NCBI GenBank assembly: GCA_026552975.1
Contig: JAPMTR010000080.1
Location: 1 to 51,457, forward strand
From: Candidatus Methanoperedens sp.
GTDB taxonomy: Archaea > Halobacteriota > Methanosarcinia > Methanosarcinales > Methanoperedenaceae
Length of the DNA stretch: 51,457 nt
Direction of reading: 5' to 3'
In this document: piece after piece, positions 43,161 through 51,457 of the stretch
Position numbering within the stretch: position 1 is the first letter of the stretch
Layout of the letters: every line of letters begins with the position of its first letter
Made by a program: the position numbers and the translations under genes
Notes under the pieces: generated by a model
The model's database searches: none
Told to the model about the DNA's origin: nothing
Seen by the model: the letters and a program-made list of their open reading frames with translations, nothing else

Positions 43161-44096
43161 TCATATAATGGAAACATTTTCTGGATTTTTTATATTCCCC
43201 GCATCTTCCTCAGGAATGAAAAGCGCCTCCCCATATTTATCTTTTCCATAATTGCGTATAATGTCCTGTCCATTCGCAGATATCGCATAGTTAATATATT
43301 TCATTGCAAGGTCGTATTTCACATTCGGATATTTAGCAGGATTTGCAGCCATGACATGATAAGGATTGAAGAGATATTTCTGGTCAGACTCAAAAAGTAT
43401 ATTCAGTTTTATTTTATCTTTCATTGAAAGATATGTTCCCCTGTCTGAGAGTGTATAACCATTCTTGATGTCGGTAGTTGTGATGGTGTCCCCCATGCCT
43501 TTTCCTACTGATTGATACCATGTTCCTGCCGGGATGATGTTTGCGGCTTTCCATATAGATAATTCCATCATGTGCGTGCCCGAATTGTCCCCTCTGGAAA
43601 TGAAAGGTGACTTCTTTGAAAAGATCCTTGTGAAAGCATTGGTAGCATTACCTGCATTCCTGATACCTGCAGGATCGTTTTGCGGTCCGATGATCACAAA
43701 ATAATTATACATCATATAAGTGCGATTAATGAAACTGCCGTTAGCTACGGCTTTTAATTCAGCCTGGACAGCATGTACCATTAATACATCAGCCGCACCA
43801 AGCTCACCTGTGGCTATTGCTTTGCCTGTTCCCTCACATATCGTTAATATTTTTACATTATTCTCTTGTTCGAATTTTTTGTTAAAGACATCCAGCAGCC
43901 CTGTATCGCATGTAGAAGTTGTTGTAGCTAAACGCATTTCCACAGGGGAGGAAGCATTCGTTGTTGGATTTGTTGCCTGAGTTTTTGGCGCAATGGTCGC
44001 AGTTGTTATATCCCCTGTGGGTTCTTGCTTGAGGCACCCGGCAAACAGTGAGATCAAAACTGAAATCAATAATATCTTTACAAATTGACTTTTCAT
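43161..44096 (-). CDS. tupA: Tungstate-binding lipoprotein
   Basis: 311 residues with a signal peptide and lipobox LFAGC (Cys about 21), a Thr-rich linker, then the TupA signature RLATTTSTCDTGLLD (about 55-69), VLMVHAVQAE and SRGDNSGTHMMEL. TupA binds tungstate tightly at the outer face of the membrane. Archaea need tungsten for formylmethanofuran dehydrogenases and aldehyde oxidoreductases. The gene leads the operon tupABC. Confidence 0.88.
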   Translation of the reverse strand: MKSQFVKILLISVLISLFAGCLKQEPTGDITTATIAPKTQATNPTTNASSPVEMRLATTTSTCDTGLLDVFNKKFEQENNVKILTICEGTGKAIATGELGAADVLMVHAVQAELKAVANGSFINRTYMMYNYFVIIGPQNDPAGIRNAGNATNAFTRIFSKKSPFISRGDNSGTHMMELSIWKAANIIPAGTWYQSVGKGMGDTITTTDIKNGYTLSDRGTYLSMKDKIKLNILFESDQKYLFNPYHVMAANPAKYPNVKYDLAMKYINYAISANGQDIIRNYGKDKYGEALFIPEEDAGNIKNPENVSII

Positions 44097-44315
44097 AGAC
44101 TATCGCCTTATATTCATTTGAACATAACGCTATTATAAAATAAATTCATCGGAATAAATTTTCAAGATTGTCCATCAGCGATATATTTTGACTTTTTTTT
44201 GTTTTCAGCGATATTGTAGATAAAATCTCATGAAGGGCGCAGCGAAAGTATTCACATCGTGTAGTATTTCAGTGCAGGGTGACCTTTCAGGCATCCGGCA
44301 CATTTTTACTGCTCA
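44097..44315. promoter_or_regulatory. Promoter region upstream of tupABC
   Basis: The 219 bp between tupA and the SPFH cluster hold an AT-rich stretch and, near 44104-44136, imperfect inverted arms (CGCCTTATATTC / GAACATAACGC). These loosely recall a ModE-type molybdate/tungstate operator. No gene is seen. GAAAGTATTCAC at 44246-44257 resembles the 19-bp repeat. Confidence 0.3.
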
Positions 44316-44936
44316 TCAATATTGATTCCCCATTATCCCATCTACCAGACCTGAACCGCTCACTTTGTAAAAAGGAATAGCTATCACTTTAGGAGATGAA
44401 AGTCCAAGATCATAGGAAATGCTTCTTAAGGTATCTGATTTTGCTGCTTCGATACTTAAGAAAATAAAATCTGCGAATTTCATGGCATCCTTACTCGAAT
44501 AAGTACATCCTTTGAGCTTACCCTTTTTTATTACCTCAAATTCTGGCTGTGCTTTTGAAAATTCAAGCCCTAGCTTCCTGAGATTCTCAAGCGGTGTCTC
44601 AAAAGCAGGTATATAGAATTTCCCGACATTTTTATCTTCTTTACCGAAAATATTCATGATAAATCCTGTGATACTTCCGGCTGCATCCCTTGAAATTATC
44701 TTAATATTAGCATCAAATACCCAGAACGGATAATAAACAACCTCTGCATTCATCTTCTTAACTGGAATGGCAAAATCGATGTTAACAGGTACGAGTTCAT
44801 CCTTTTCATTTATAAGTTCAAATCCAGAATCACAATTCCCGCAATAGAATACTATATCTTTCGTATCTGCATTCAAAAGCGAGCCGCATTTCTGGCACTT
44901 TAATGCCACAAGCCTTAATCCGGAATGGTCTGTCAT
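44316..44936 (-). CDS. Zinc-ribbon protein of the SPFH cluster
   Basis: 206 residues, with an N-terminal zinc ribbon (LKCQKCGSLLNADTKDIVFYCGNC, about 13-36) and a domain with YYPFWVFDANIKI shared with its two upstream paralogues. No clear membrane helix is present. Its ATG overlaps the previous stop by 1 bp (TAATG). It is the last gene of the five-gene set. Confidence 0.65.
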   Translation of the reverse strand: MTDHSGLRLVALKCQKCGSLLNADTKDIVFYCGNCDSGFELINEKDELVPVNIDFAIPVKKMNAEVVYYPFWVFDANIKIISRDAAGSITGFIMNIFGKEDKNVGKFYIPAFETPLENLRKLGLEFSKAQPEFEVIKKGKLKGCTYSSKDAMKFADFIFLSIEAAKSDTLRSISYDLGLSSPKVIAIPFYKVSGSGLVDGIMGNQY

Positions 44937-45994
44937 TATCTCATCCCCGGGATATTAAGAAGGCCGTTGTCTTTTAATGAATTAAAAGTATCATTAAGGT
45001 TCATGCCCCTGATTCCGGCTTTCCTTCCTTCGATGACCTCGCCGCCATACCTGAATTTCATAAAGCCGAATATGATCAATGCAACACCGGCCAGAGCCAG
45101 AATAAGGATCGTGTCTCCAGAGTCACCCGAATAATTTTTAAGAGACATAGTAAGGATAAGATTCCCTAACATCAGACTTCCAATGAACATGCTAACCCTG
45201 AAAAGTGTGCTTCCGGGAGCGCGCCCATAGAGTAGTTTATTCGAAAGCCCATCAACTACGACCTGATAATTACGATCCTTGAATTTGTACCTGATGATCC
45301 AGAGAGGATAATAAACAACGGACAATTTCTTGCCAATGGAATGAAGTTTCTGGAAAAGGACTTCATCGACACCTGCGCTTCTTTTTGCCTGGTCAAGCAT
45401 CCATTTCTCAGATTCAAGATTTGCATCTGTTCGCGAAAATGTGGGTTCAAATACCATTCCCTGCTTCTCAACAGCAGAAAGGTCAAATGGCGAAAGATTA
45501 CCTGAAATCCCGGAATTATCCACCTCATCGACCCCGAATTCAGAAACATCACATGCCGCCTTATTCCACACATAATCTCTCAATACCATGCGCTCCACGG
45601 GTTCTTTGCGTGTTGTAGTTCGCGTATTGCCTTTGCTATCACGATGGGTTTCATGATGGATCTTATTCCCGAATATCCATCCGCAAACCTTTCCGAGTGA
45701 ACGCCAGAAAGGTATATGGACAAGGAACATCTCGGTGAACTGCGCCTCAGCTTTTAATTTCCTGTCCTTATCGAATTTGCCAAACCAGTTTTTCACGGAT
45801 GCTTTTGCGTCATCCTGGGGCACCTTACTTTTCACATGGTACTGGATAACCCCTTCATCTCCCATGACAAGCAGCGAAGTATCGCAATAAACGCATTTCA
45901 GGACATTATTTCCTTCCTGCAGATCAACTGCTCCGCCGCAACCTGGACACATGAGACCTTTTATGACTTCCACTTTTTCCTCTTCCATGATCAC
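44936..45994 (-). CDS. Zinc-ribbon membrane protein of the SPFH cluster
   Basis: 352 residues: an N-terminal zinc ribbon (LMCPGCGGAVDLQEGNNVLKCVYCDTS), a large soluble domain with HIPFWRSLGKVCGWIFGNKI, the repeated YYPLWIIRYKFKDRNYQVVVDG unit, and two membrane helices near 265-300. The same zinc ribbon plus YYPLWI design occurs in the flanking genes, so they arose by duplication. Overlaps the preceding gene by 4 bp. Confidence 0.7.
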   Translation of the reverse strand: MIMEEEKVEVIKGLMCPGCGGAVDLQEGNNVLKCVYCDTSLLVMGDEGVIQYHVKSKVPQDDAKASVKNWFGKFDKDRKLKAEAQFTEMFLVHIPFWRSLGKVCGWIFGNKIHHETHRDSKGNTRTTTRKEPVERMVLRDYVWNKAACDVSEFGVDEVDNSGISGNLSPFDLSAVEKQGMVFEPTFSRTDANLESEKWMLDQAKRSAGVDEVLFQKLHSIGKKLSVVYYPLWIIRYKFKDRNYQVVVDGLSNKLLYGRAPGSTLFRVSMFIGSLMLGNLILTMSLKNYSGDSGDTILILALAGVALIIFGFMKFRYGGEVIEGRKAGIRGMNLNDTFNSLKDNGLLNIPGMR

Positions 45995-46740
45995 ACCTTT
46001 TCAGCAACATAAACGGCTGCTATTACCACAAAAAATGCTGTTATCAGGTAAGCCACAAGCACCTGCGGAAATTCCATCAACATCCCTTCCAGGAAAAAAA
46101 TGATCGCTGCCCCGATGCCCACAAAGAGATATGGTAATTCCTGCTTGGATGGGAACTCAGCTGCCATGATCTTTCCTGATGAGCCATCTATAATGGCAGT
46201 GTAGGGGCTATCGCCATAATTATAATGGAAAACATACAGCGGTACGTGCACAAGTGAACTCTGGATGACATCTGTTGCATCCACCCCTTCATTCTTCAGC
46301 CATTCCAGAGCTGAATTATAAAGAACTGATGGCTCTTTTATCGAAGGATTTCCCACATCTGCGGGACCATAGAACCTGAAGTCTCCTGCGGGAATGTCAA
46401 GGGATTTTATCCCTGGTATTGGTGACGGGGATGCTGGCTGGATCTTGATAAGCTCTTTGTCAGCCTGTTTGATCTTGAAATACCATATGGGAAAATAAAT
46501 GAATTCCGTTTTTGTCGTCTTAGCTTCATTTTCAAGCCCTTTGACTGTGGAACTTCCAGCCATCCAGCGCCGAAGGGATGCTCCAGCACCTGCTTCATCG
46601 ATGGTGGCTTTTAGCATATAATGGAAAACAACTTTGCTTTTATCGATGTAGATAGCTGATGAACAATATCCACAAGTCAGGAAGGTCTCCCCTTCTATGA
46701 CTTTGACATCGCCTCCGCACTGGGGGCACTTTATATCCAT
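45991..46740 (-). CDS. Zinc-ribbon membrane protein of the SPFH cluster
   Basis: 249 residues: a zinc ribbon (IKCPQCGGDVKVIEGETFLTCGYCSS, about 3-28), a domain with IYFPIWYFKIK and VHVPLYVFHYNYGDSPYTAII, and two C-terminal membrane helices (about 200-245). The gene starts 7 bp after the SPFH gene. These proteins would present the ribbon to the cytoplasm; partner recruitment by it is inferred. Confidence 0.7.
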   Translation of the reverse strand: MDIKCPQCGGDVKVIEGETFLTCGYCSSAIYIDKSKVVFHYMLKATIDEAGAGASLRRWMAGSSTVKGLENEAKTTKTEFIYFPIWYFKIKQADKELIKIQPASPSPIPGIKSLDIPAGDFRFYGPADVGNPSIKEPSVLYNSALEWLKNEGVDATDVIQSSLVHVPLYVFHYNYGDSPYTAIIDGSSGKIMAAEFPSKQELPYLFVGIGAAIIFFLEGMLMEFPQVLVAYLITAFFVVIAAVYVAEKV

Positions 46741-46747
46741 GCCACAC

Positions 46748-47968
46748 CTATTCTATCTTTGCGCCACAGCCAGGACAGAATTTAACGCCTGGTGTAAGTT
46801 CAGCACTACATTTCGGGCAGTTTGAAAGTATCTTACTTCCGCATCCAGGGCAGAATTTTGAACCCGCAGGTATATCTGCTTTGCATTTCGGGCAGGTCAT
46901 TCCTCCTGCGATCTTGCCGCCGCAATTCGTGCAGAATTTTGAACCGGCAGGCAGGTCAGCACCGCATGATGGGCATTTTATACCGGAGGAGCGTGCCTGT
47001 TGTGGTTGAGTTTGTTGCGGCTGTTGTGATTGGGATTGCTGCTGCGGCTGCATGGCCTGTCCCATCTGGGAAGCCATCATCATTCCAATCCCCATGCCCG
47101 CTCCCAATCCCACACCAGCGCCAGCTCCTGCACCTGCTGCTCCTCCTTCCTGTTTAGCAGCATCCCTCATGGCTCCTCCTGCCTGGAAAGCAAGATAGGC
47201 TTCTTTTTGTTTCTGGTCTGTCAGGCCAAGCGCTCCTATGCCTGAGCGGGTATCTACTGCTTTTTGTACTTCTTCCGGGAGGTTGATGTTGAGTTCACCT
47301 ATACGCATTATCTTGATGCCGTATTCAGTAACATTTGTTTCTACCTTTGAAAGAAGCATCTGGCTTATTTCATCAAGATAAGCAGGCATATCAACAACAG
47401 ACATTTGTTTTTTTGATTTGAGTTCACCCAGCGTATCGTTCAACTGGGTTACGATAACGGATTTTAGCCAGGATACGATCTCATCGCTATTCGAATACCC
47501 TTTTGTCCCGATCATCTGGGTTATGAATTGTATGGGATTGATGACTTTATAGGCGAACTGGCCAAATATCCGAAGCCTCACCAATCCAAAATCCTGATCC
47601 CTGAATGCCATTGGTTCAGAACTTCCGAATTTGCCTCGCAATTCCCGGCGCTGGACATAATATACCTCTGCAACAGGCTGGATGCCGGTAACGATCCTCT
47701 GGAGTTCTGTGAGTACCGGAATGTTCAATGTTGAGAGCCCGAACCTTCCTGGTTTGTCAAGAACTGTGAGAACTTTGCCATCCCTGAAGAACACCGCGTA
47801 TTCATCTTCCCTGACCACAACATTGTCGTTCCAGATCAGGTTCCTGGGGATCCTGAACACGACATTCTCACCTTTTGCAGCATCATCCCACATGAATGTG
47901 GTGGATCCAAGAACACTGCCCCCTGAACCTGCTGTGGTCGGGGTTTTTTTGTCAAATAAAAATAACAT
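46748..47968 (-). CDS. SPFH/virion-core-like protein with three C-terminal zinc ribbons
   Basis: 406 residues: an SPFH-type domain (about 40-235, with VVVREDEYAVFFRDGKV, FGQFAYKVINPIQF and ITEL-like helices), a Gly/Ala-rich segment (about 270-295) and a Gln-rich linker. Three zinc ribbons follow (KCPSCGADLPAGSKFCTNCG, CPKCKADIPAGSKFCPGCG, CPKCSAELTPGVKFCPGCG). This matches the YdjI/virion-core-like family, whose Bacillus members sit with YdjG and YdjH and respond to membrane stress through PspA. A scaffold role at the membrane is inferred. It abuts the coiled-coil gene upstream. Confidence 0.8.
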   Translation of the reverse strand: MLFLFDKKTPTTAGSGGSVLGSTTFMWDDAAKGENVVFRIPRNLIWNDNVVVREDEYAVFFRDGKVLTVLDKPGRFGLSTLNIPVLTELQRIVTGIQPVAEVYYVQRRELRGKFGSSEPMAFRDQDFGLVRLRIFGQFAYKVINPIQFITQMIGTKGYSNSDEIVSWLKSVIVTQLNDTLGELKSKKQMSVVDMPAYLDEISQMLLSKVETNVTEYGIKIMRIGELNINLPEEVQKAVDTRSGIGALGLTDQKQKEAYLAFQAGGAMRDAAKQEGGAAGAGAGAGVGLGAGMGIGMMMASQMGQAMQPQQQSQSQQPQQTQPQQARSSGIKCPSCGADLPAGSKFCTNCGGKIAGGMTCPKCKADIPAGSKFCPGCGSKILSNCPKCSAELTPGVKFCPGCGAKIE

Positions 47969-48508
47969 CTAGCTTACCTCCAGTCCTGTAATTTTTAACA
48001 TCCTCTTTTCGAATAATGTGTTAAGATCATTCAATGCTTTTCTCATTTCTTTCATTTTCTGGCCTGTCGTACCTTCAGAACCGATTATGGAAATAATAAG
48101 TTCATCTGCCAATTTTCCAACAAAATCAATTATTTGAAGAAGCGAGAGATCCCATTCATACATCCGGTTCAATTCTTCCTCTTCAAATCTGATATCTGCT
48201 GAGATGTTTGAATAACCCTGCTCTGCATGACGTATCTTATTTTCGACCTGTCTTGATAATTTCGATATATCGCCGATATCTGTCATAAGACTGATCTCCA
48301 TAGCCTTTGTGAGTTCATCCCTGCAAATATCGACCTTTCGGTTTATTTCTCCCATCCGCATGGCAAGCTGCTGCCTCAGGAGGCTGTCAGCTGCCCTTAA
48401 GTCCTCTTTTTTGCGATATCCTTTGAAGCCTGGTAGGAATAACTCTATCTTCTTTAGCAATCCCCTGTCTTCTTCCACTTTTGTGCGTAGATCGGTCATT
48501 GTATTCAC
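47969..48508 (-). CDS. Coiled-coil protein, first gene of the SPFH cluster
   Basis: 179 residues, mostly helical, with IELFLPGFKGYRKKEDLRAA, DSLLRQQLAMRMGEINRKV and a hydrophobic turn ELIISIIGSEG. It is not PspA (length and sequence differ), but occupies the position PspA has in the Bacillus ydjFGHI operon. Its stop abuts the SPFH start, so the five genes form one transcription unit reading left. Function unknown. Confidence 0.65.
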   Translation of the reverse strand: MNTMTDLRTKVEEDRGLLKKIELFLPGFKGYRKKEDLRAADSLLRQQLAMRMGEINRKVDICRDELTKAMEISLMTDIGDISKLSRQVENKIRHAEQGYSNISADIRFEEEELNRMYEWDLSLLQIIDFVGKLADELIISIIGSEGTTGQKMKEMRKALNDLNTLFEKRMLKITGLEVS

Positions 48509-48624
48509 CCTTATATATTCATAATGAATGTCAAATTAGAAAGGAAAATCACTTTAAAGGTATTAAATTCTTTGGCTTCATTCTGGACTACACTCGATGC
48601 TATGGTAAATAATTAACCACCAAT

Positions 48625-48650
48625 TTCCGTAACGGAATATTTATATACCC
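48625..48650 (+). promoter_or_regulatory. Palindromic operator and TATA box
   Basis: TTCCGT-A-ACGGAA (48625-48637, perfect 6-bp arms) directly precedes TATTTATATA (48638-48647). The TATA box is about 25-30 bp before ATG 48671, so the message would be almost leaderless. A bound repressor would block TBP. Confidence 0.65.
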
Positions 48651-48670
48651 CCCTAACCCAATAAACCAAT

Positions 48671-48868
48671 ATGAACGAAAGAAAATACACTCGCTGGAAA
48701 AAATGTCTGATATGTGATGATTTTGTAAAATTGATGTTCCCTGAGGATTCAAAGGAAATGCTCCTAATATACGAACCTGTTGAAGGAATGAGCAATGATT
48801 CCAAGAACTGGAAGAAAAAGCAGCTTGGGTATATACACAGATCTTGCCTGAAAAAAAGAGAAATCTAA
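48671..48868 (+). CDS. Small zinc-binding protein
   Basis: 65 residues with a C-x2-C pair (KKCLICDDF) and a downstream HRSC, making a likely zinc site. It is strongly basic and has a textbook archaeal promoter with a palindromic operator overlapping it. Family unknown. It precedes the ubiD-like gene by 57 bp. Confidence 0.6.
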   Translation: MNERKYTRWKKCLICDDFVKLMFPEDSKEMLLIYEPVEGMSNDSKNWKKKQLGYIHRSCLKKREI

Positions 48869-48925
48869 GACAGGATAACAAAATATAATGGGGACACCGA
48901 CAGTTAAGCAGCAGAGGTCGTAAGA

Positions 48926-50362
48926 TTGGCTTATAAAGATTTACGAGAATTTATTGAACTTCTGGAAAAAAAAGGGCAGCTCAAGCGGATAAAAACACAG
49001 GTAAGCGCTGAGCTTGAGATAAGTGAGATCCTTGACAGGGTCGTGAAAAAGGGAGGCCCTGCTCTTTTGTTTGAAAATGTTACCGGGTCAAAGCTGCCTG
49101 TATTTGCCAATGCTTTCGGGACAATGGAACGCATGTGCCTTGCTCTTGAAGTTGATGATCTTGATACCATAGGGGAAAGAATACAAAAACTCCTGAAATT
49201 CGAAGCGCCCGCAGGATTATGGGAGGGGATCAAAAAGATACCGCAGGTCGTTGAACTCACATCCTTTGCCCCGAAATATGTTAAGTCGGGTCCCTGCAAA
49301 GAAATTATCCTAAAAGACAACTTTTCCCTGGACGATTTCCCGGTATTAAAATGCTGGCAGGGCGACGGTGGACGCTTCATAACGCTTCCGCTTGTATTTA
49401 CAAAAAATCCCGGAACAGGAAAGCAAAATGTTGGTATGTACAGGATGCAGGTCTATGACGGGAAAACTACAGGCATGCACTGGCATATCCACAAACATGG
49501 TGCCAGGGATTTTGCAGACTCATCGGGAAAAATAGACGTTGCAGTCGCTATCGGCGCAGACCCCGCGGTCGTTTATTCTGCGACAGCGCCGCTTCCTGAT
49601 AATATCGATGAGATGATGTTTGCCGGATTCCTTCGCAAAAAGAATGTTGAGCTTGTAAAATGCGAAACTGTTGACCTGTATGTTCCCTCTCATGCTGAAA
49701 TAGTACTGGAAGGTTATGTGGATGAAAAAGAACGGCGCACTGAAGGGCCATTTGGAGACCACACAGGATATTATTCACTTGCCGATGAATTCCCCGTATT
49801 CCATATAACATGCATTACCCACCGTAAAAATCCGATATATCATGCAACTATCGTAGGAATACCCCCAATGGAAGACGCATATCTTGGAAAGGCTACTGAA
49901 AGGATATTCCTGCCCCTTATGAAAACGCAGCTCCCTGAAATAGTTGATGTGAACCTTCCTGTTGAGGCTGTTTTTCATAACCTTTGCGTCGTATCCATCA
50001 AAAAACGCTATCCAGGACACGCGAAGAAGGTCATGTTCGCTCTTTGGGGAATGGGTCAGATGATGTTCGCAAAGACCATCATAGTGCTTGATGATGATGT
50101 CAATGTGCAGGATCTAAAAGAAGTACTCTGGGCAACAACAACACGATATGATCCTGCCACAGATGTCACGATAATAGACAGGGCGCCTACAGACACGCTT
50201 GACCATGCTTCACCACTTCCCAATCTTGGTTCCAAGATGGGAATAGATGCCACGCGAAAAGGGAAAGATGAAGGATTTAACAGAGACTGGCCTGAAGCGC
50301 TGAAGATGGATGCCGGGGTGAAGAAGCGGGTTGATGGGATCTGGAAAGAGATGGGTTTTTGA
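48926..50362 (+). CDS. UbiD-family prenyl-FMN decarboxylase
   Basis: 478 residues of a UbiD-like decarboxylase: DLREFIELLEKKGQLKRI at the start, then NVGMYRMQVYDGKTTGMHWH (about 173-192), EGPFGDHTGYYS (about 273-284) with the metal- and cofactor-binding acidic residues, and NRDWPEALKMD near the end. The family uses prenylated FMN made by UbiX. In this group of archaea such an enzyme could act in menaquinone or other quinone synthesis, but aromatic-acid substrates cannot be excluded. The TTG start at 48926 follows GAGGT and best fits the family start. Confidence 0.88.
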   Translation: MAYKDLREFIELLEKKGQLKRIKTQVSAELEISEILDRVVKKGGPALLFENVTGSKLPVFANAFGTMERMCLALEVDDLDTIGERIQKLLKFEAPAGLWEGIKKIPQVVELTSFAPKYVKSGPCKEIILKDNFSLDDFPVLKCWQGDGGRFITLPLVFTKNPGTGKQNVGMYRMQVYDGKTTGMHWHIHKHGARDFADSSGKIDVAVAIGADPAVVYSATAPLPDNIDEMMFAGFLRKKNVELVKCETVDLYVPSHAEIVLEGYVDEKERRTEGPFGDHTGYYSLADEFPVFHITCITHRKNPIYHATIVGIPPMEDAYLGKATERIFLPLMKTQLPEIVDVNLPVEAVFHNLCVVSIKKRYPGHAKKVMFALWGMGQMMFAKTIIVLDDDVNVQDLKEVLWATTTRYDPATDVTIIDRAPTDTLDHASPLPNLGSKMGIDATRKGKDEGFNRDWPEALKMDAGVKKRVDGIWKEMGF

Positions 50363-50488
50363 AACAAAGATCATTCATTATTGAGAAAGTAATAATAGAT
50401 ATTAGAGGCTAAGTATTAAATATAAAGCTTATCATATCATATTTTAACACGAAATTTTTGAATTGAAAGCAAATAATCGGGAGTTGTC

Positions 50489-51457
50489 ATGAGTAACAAA
50501 GATCAGAAACATAAATTAAGTACCGCCTTTGGAATACCGGTAGCTGATGATCAGAACAGCCTTACTGCGGGAGAACGTGGTCCTATCCTGATGCAGGATG
50601 TTCATCTTCTGGAGAAGTTAGGTCACTTTGACCGCGAACGTATCCCTGAACGTGTAGTACATGCAAAGGGGGCAGGAGCTGGTGGTTATTTTGAAGTAAC
50701 TGCGGATGTTACCAGATATACAAAGGCAAAATTCCTTTCAAAAATTGGCAAGCGAACAGAGGTATTTGTCCGTTTTTCAACCGTAGGTGGAGAAAAAGGC
50801 TCAGCAGATGCCGAACGTGATCCACGTGGATTTGCAGTGAAGTTGTATACCGAAGAAGGGAACTATGACCTCGTAGGGAATAATACCCCGGTTTTTTTCA
50901 TACGCGATCCGCTAAAATTTCCTGACTTCATTCATACACAAAAGCGTAACCCTGCCACCAACTGTAAAGATCCGAATATGTTCTGGGATTTCCTTTCCCT
51001 GACACCTGAATCAATTCATCAGGTAACTATCCTCTTTTCCGATCGAGGCACTCCAGCAACATATCGAAATATGAATGGGTATAGCAGTCACACTTTCAAA
51101 TGGTATAATGAGAAGAATGAATATTTCTGGGTGAAATATCATTTCAAGACAGACCAGGGAATAAAAAATTTCACCAGCCCGGAAGCAGAGATCATGCGCG
51201 CAAAGGATCCTGACCATGCTACAAGGGATCTCTATCAGGCAATTGAACGTCAGGATTTCCCGTCATGGACTGTCCAGATGCAGATAATGACACCGCAGCA
51301 GGCAGAAGATTACCGTTTTGATATATTTGATGTCACCAAAGTCTGGCCGCATTCTGACTTTCCACCGATTGAGATTGGAAAGCTGGTTTTGAACCGTAAT
51401 CCTGAAAATTACTTTGCAGAAGTTGAACAATCTGCATTTAATCCATCAAACCTTGTG
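50489..51457 (+). CDS. katA: Catalase (partial, C-terminus outside the window)
   Basis: 323 codons open to the end of the window. Haem catalase landmarks in order: [15 protein letters not shown] (distal His about 58), [47 protein letters not shown] (catalytic Asn about 131) and [20 protein letters not shown]. It breaks down hydrogen peroxide, useful to an anaerobe exposed to oxygen. The proximal Tyr would lie after the window. An AT-rich gap of 126 bp separates it from the ubiD-like gene, so it has its own promoter. Confidence 0.95.
   Translation, partial: MSNKDQKHKLSTAFGIPVADDQNSLTAGERGPILMQDVHLLEKLGHFDRERIPERVVHAKGAGAGGYFEVTADVTRYTKAKFLSKIGKRTEVFVRFSTVGGEKGSADAERDPRGFAVKLYTEEGNYDLVGNNTPVFFIRDPLKFPDFIHTQKRNPATNCKDPNMFWDFLSLTPESIHQVTILFSDRGTPATYRNMNGYSSHTFKWYNEKNEYFWVKYHFKTDQGIKNFTSPEAEIMRAKDPDHATRDLYQAIERQDFPSWTVQMQIMTPQQAEDYRFDIFDVTKVWPHSDFPPIEIGKLVLNRNPENYFAEVEQSAFNPSNLV

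Noticed and set aside
43161-44096. PstS-like phosphate or ModA-like molybdate binding protein
   Set aside because: The LATTTST...GLLD start and HAVQAE segment fit TupA tungstate-binding proteins better; molybdate use cannot be fully excluded.
47969-48508. Identification of the coiled-coil protein as PspA
   Set aside because: Position fits the Bacillus ydjFGHI operon and it is helical, but it is shorter than PspA and lacks recognisable PspA/Vipp1 motifs.

Overview
The window looks archaeal, most likely from a methanogen-related Methanosarcinales lineage such as 'Candidatus Methanoperedens' (ANME-2d). This assignment is inferred from gene content: an Orc1/Cdc6 initiator, many small zinc-ribbon proteins, an archaeal-style HTH-receiver regulator, TATA-like promoter elements, a tungstate transporter, a catalase and a sodium-type N-ATPase. 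No rRNA, tRNA or CRISPR array was found to confirm it.

Left edge (1-2040): a membrane-anchored PsbP-like protein and a frameshifted formylglycine-generating-enzyme (FGE/sulfatase-modifying) gene on the minus strand. They carry duplicated junction sequences, plus the last few codons of another FGE copy. This looks like a decaying tandem gene family.

2076-24396 holds one N-ATPase operon cut in two. atpD-C-Q-R-B end at 5173 and atpE-F-A-G resume at 20785. Between them lies about 15.6 kb of foreign DNA in two nested layers. The outer layer is a type I restriction-modification island: hsdM, a single-TRD hsdS and hsdR, interleaved with a fused nucleotidyltransferase-HEPN gene, a TcmP/three-Cys-motif pair and a MntA/HepT toxin-antitoxin pair. 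The inner layer is a 5.7-kb integrated element (about 5484-11222) with a tyrosine recombinase and many tiny, often overlapping ORFs. It is inserted inside hsdM, whose two halves lie 5.7 kb apart and join exactly at a conserved F-Y-D-M stretch. Imperfect 13-bp direct repeats mark the two junctions. hsdM also carries an in-frame TAG upstream of the insertion. AT-rich DNA before atpE may give the distal ATPase genes their own promoter.

24398-30489: VapBC, an Orc1/Cdc6 gene overlapping a proline dehydrogenase gene, a PAP2 phosphatase, a small basic protein, a dihydrolipoamide-dehydrogenase-like flavoprotein, a 42-residue ORF with a strong Shine-Dalgarno sequence, and a two-CW cysteine protein.

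30727-38131 is a signalling region: a Cys-rich small protein, a response regulator overlapping a 1373-residue PAS/GAF histidine kinase, a divergent HTH-receiver regulator and a second PAS histidine kinase. The last two share a 17-bp AT-rich palindromic sequence just before their starts. Two short unlisted genes lie antisense to and beyond the second kinase.

38383-51457: carB, a tungstate ABC transporter (tupABC), a five-gene minus-strand cluster of SPFH/zinc-ribbon membrane proteins resembling the Bacillus YdjGHI membrane-stress module, a small Zn-binding protein behind a palindromic operator, a UbiD-family decarboxylase, and the first 323 codons of a catalase that runs off the end.
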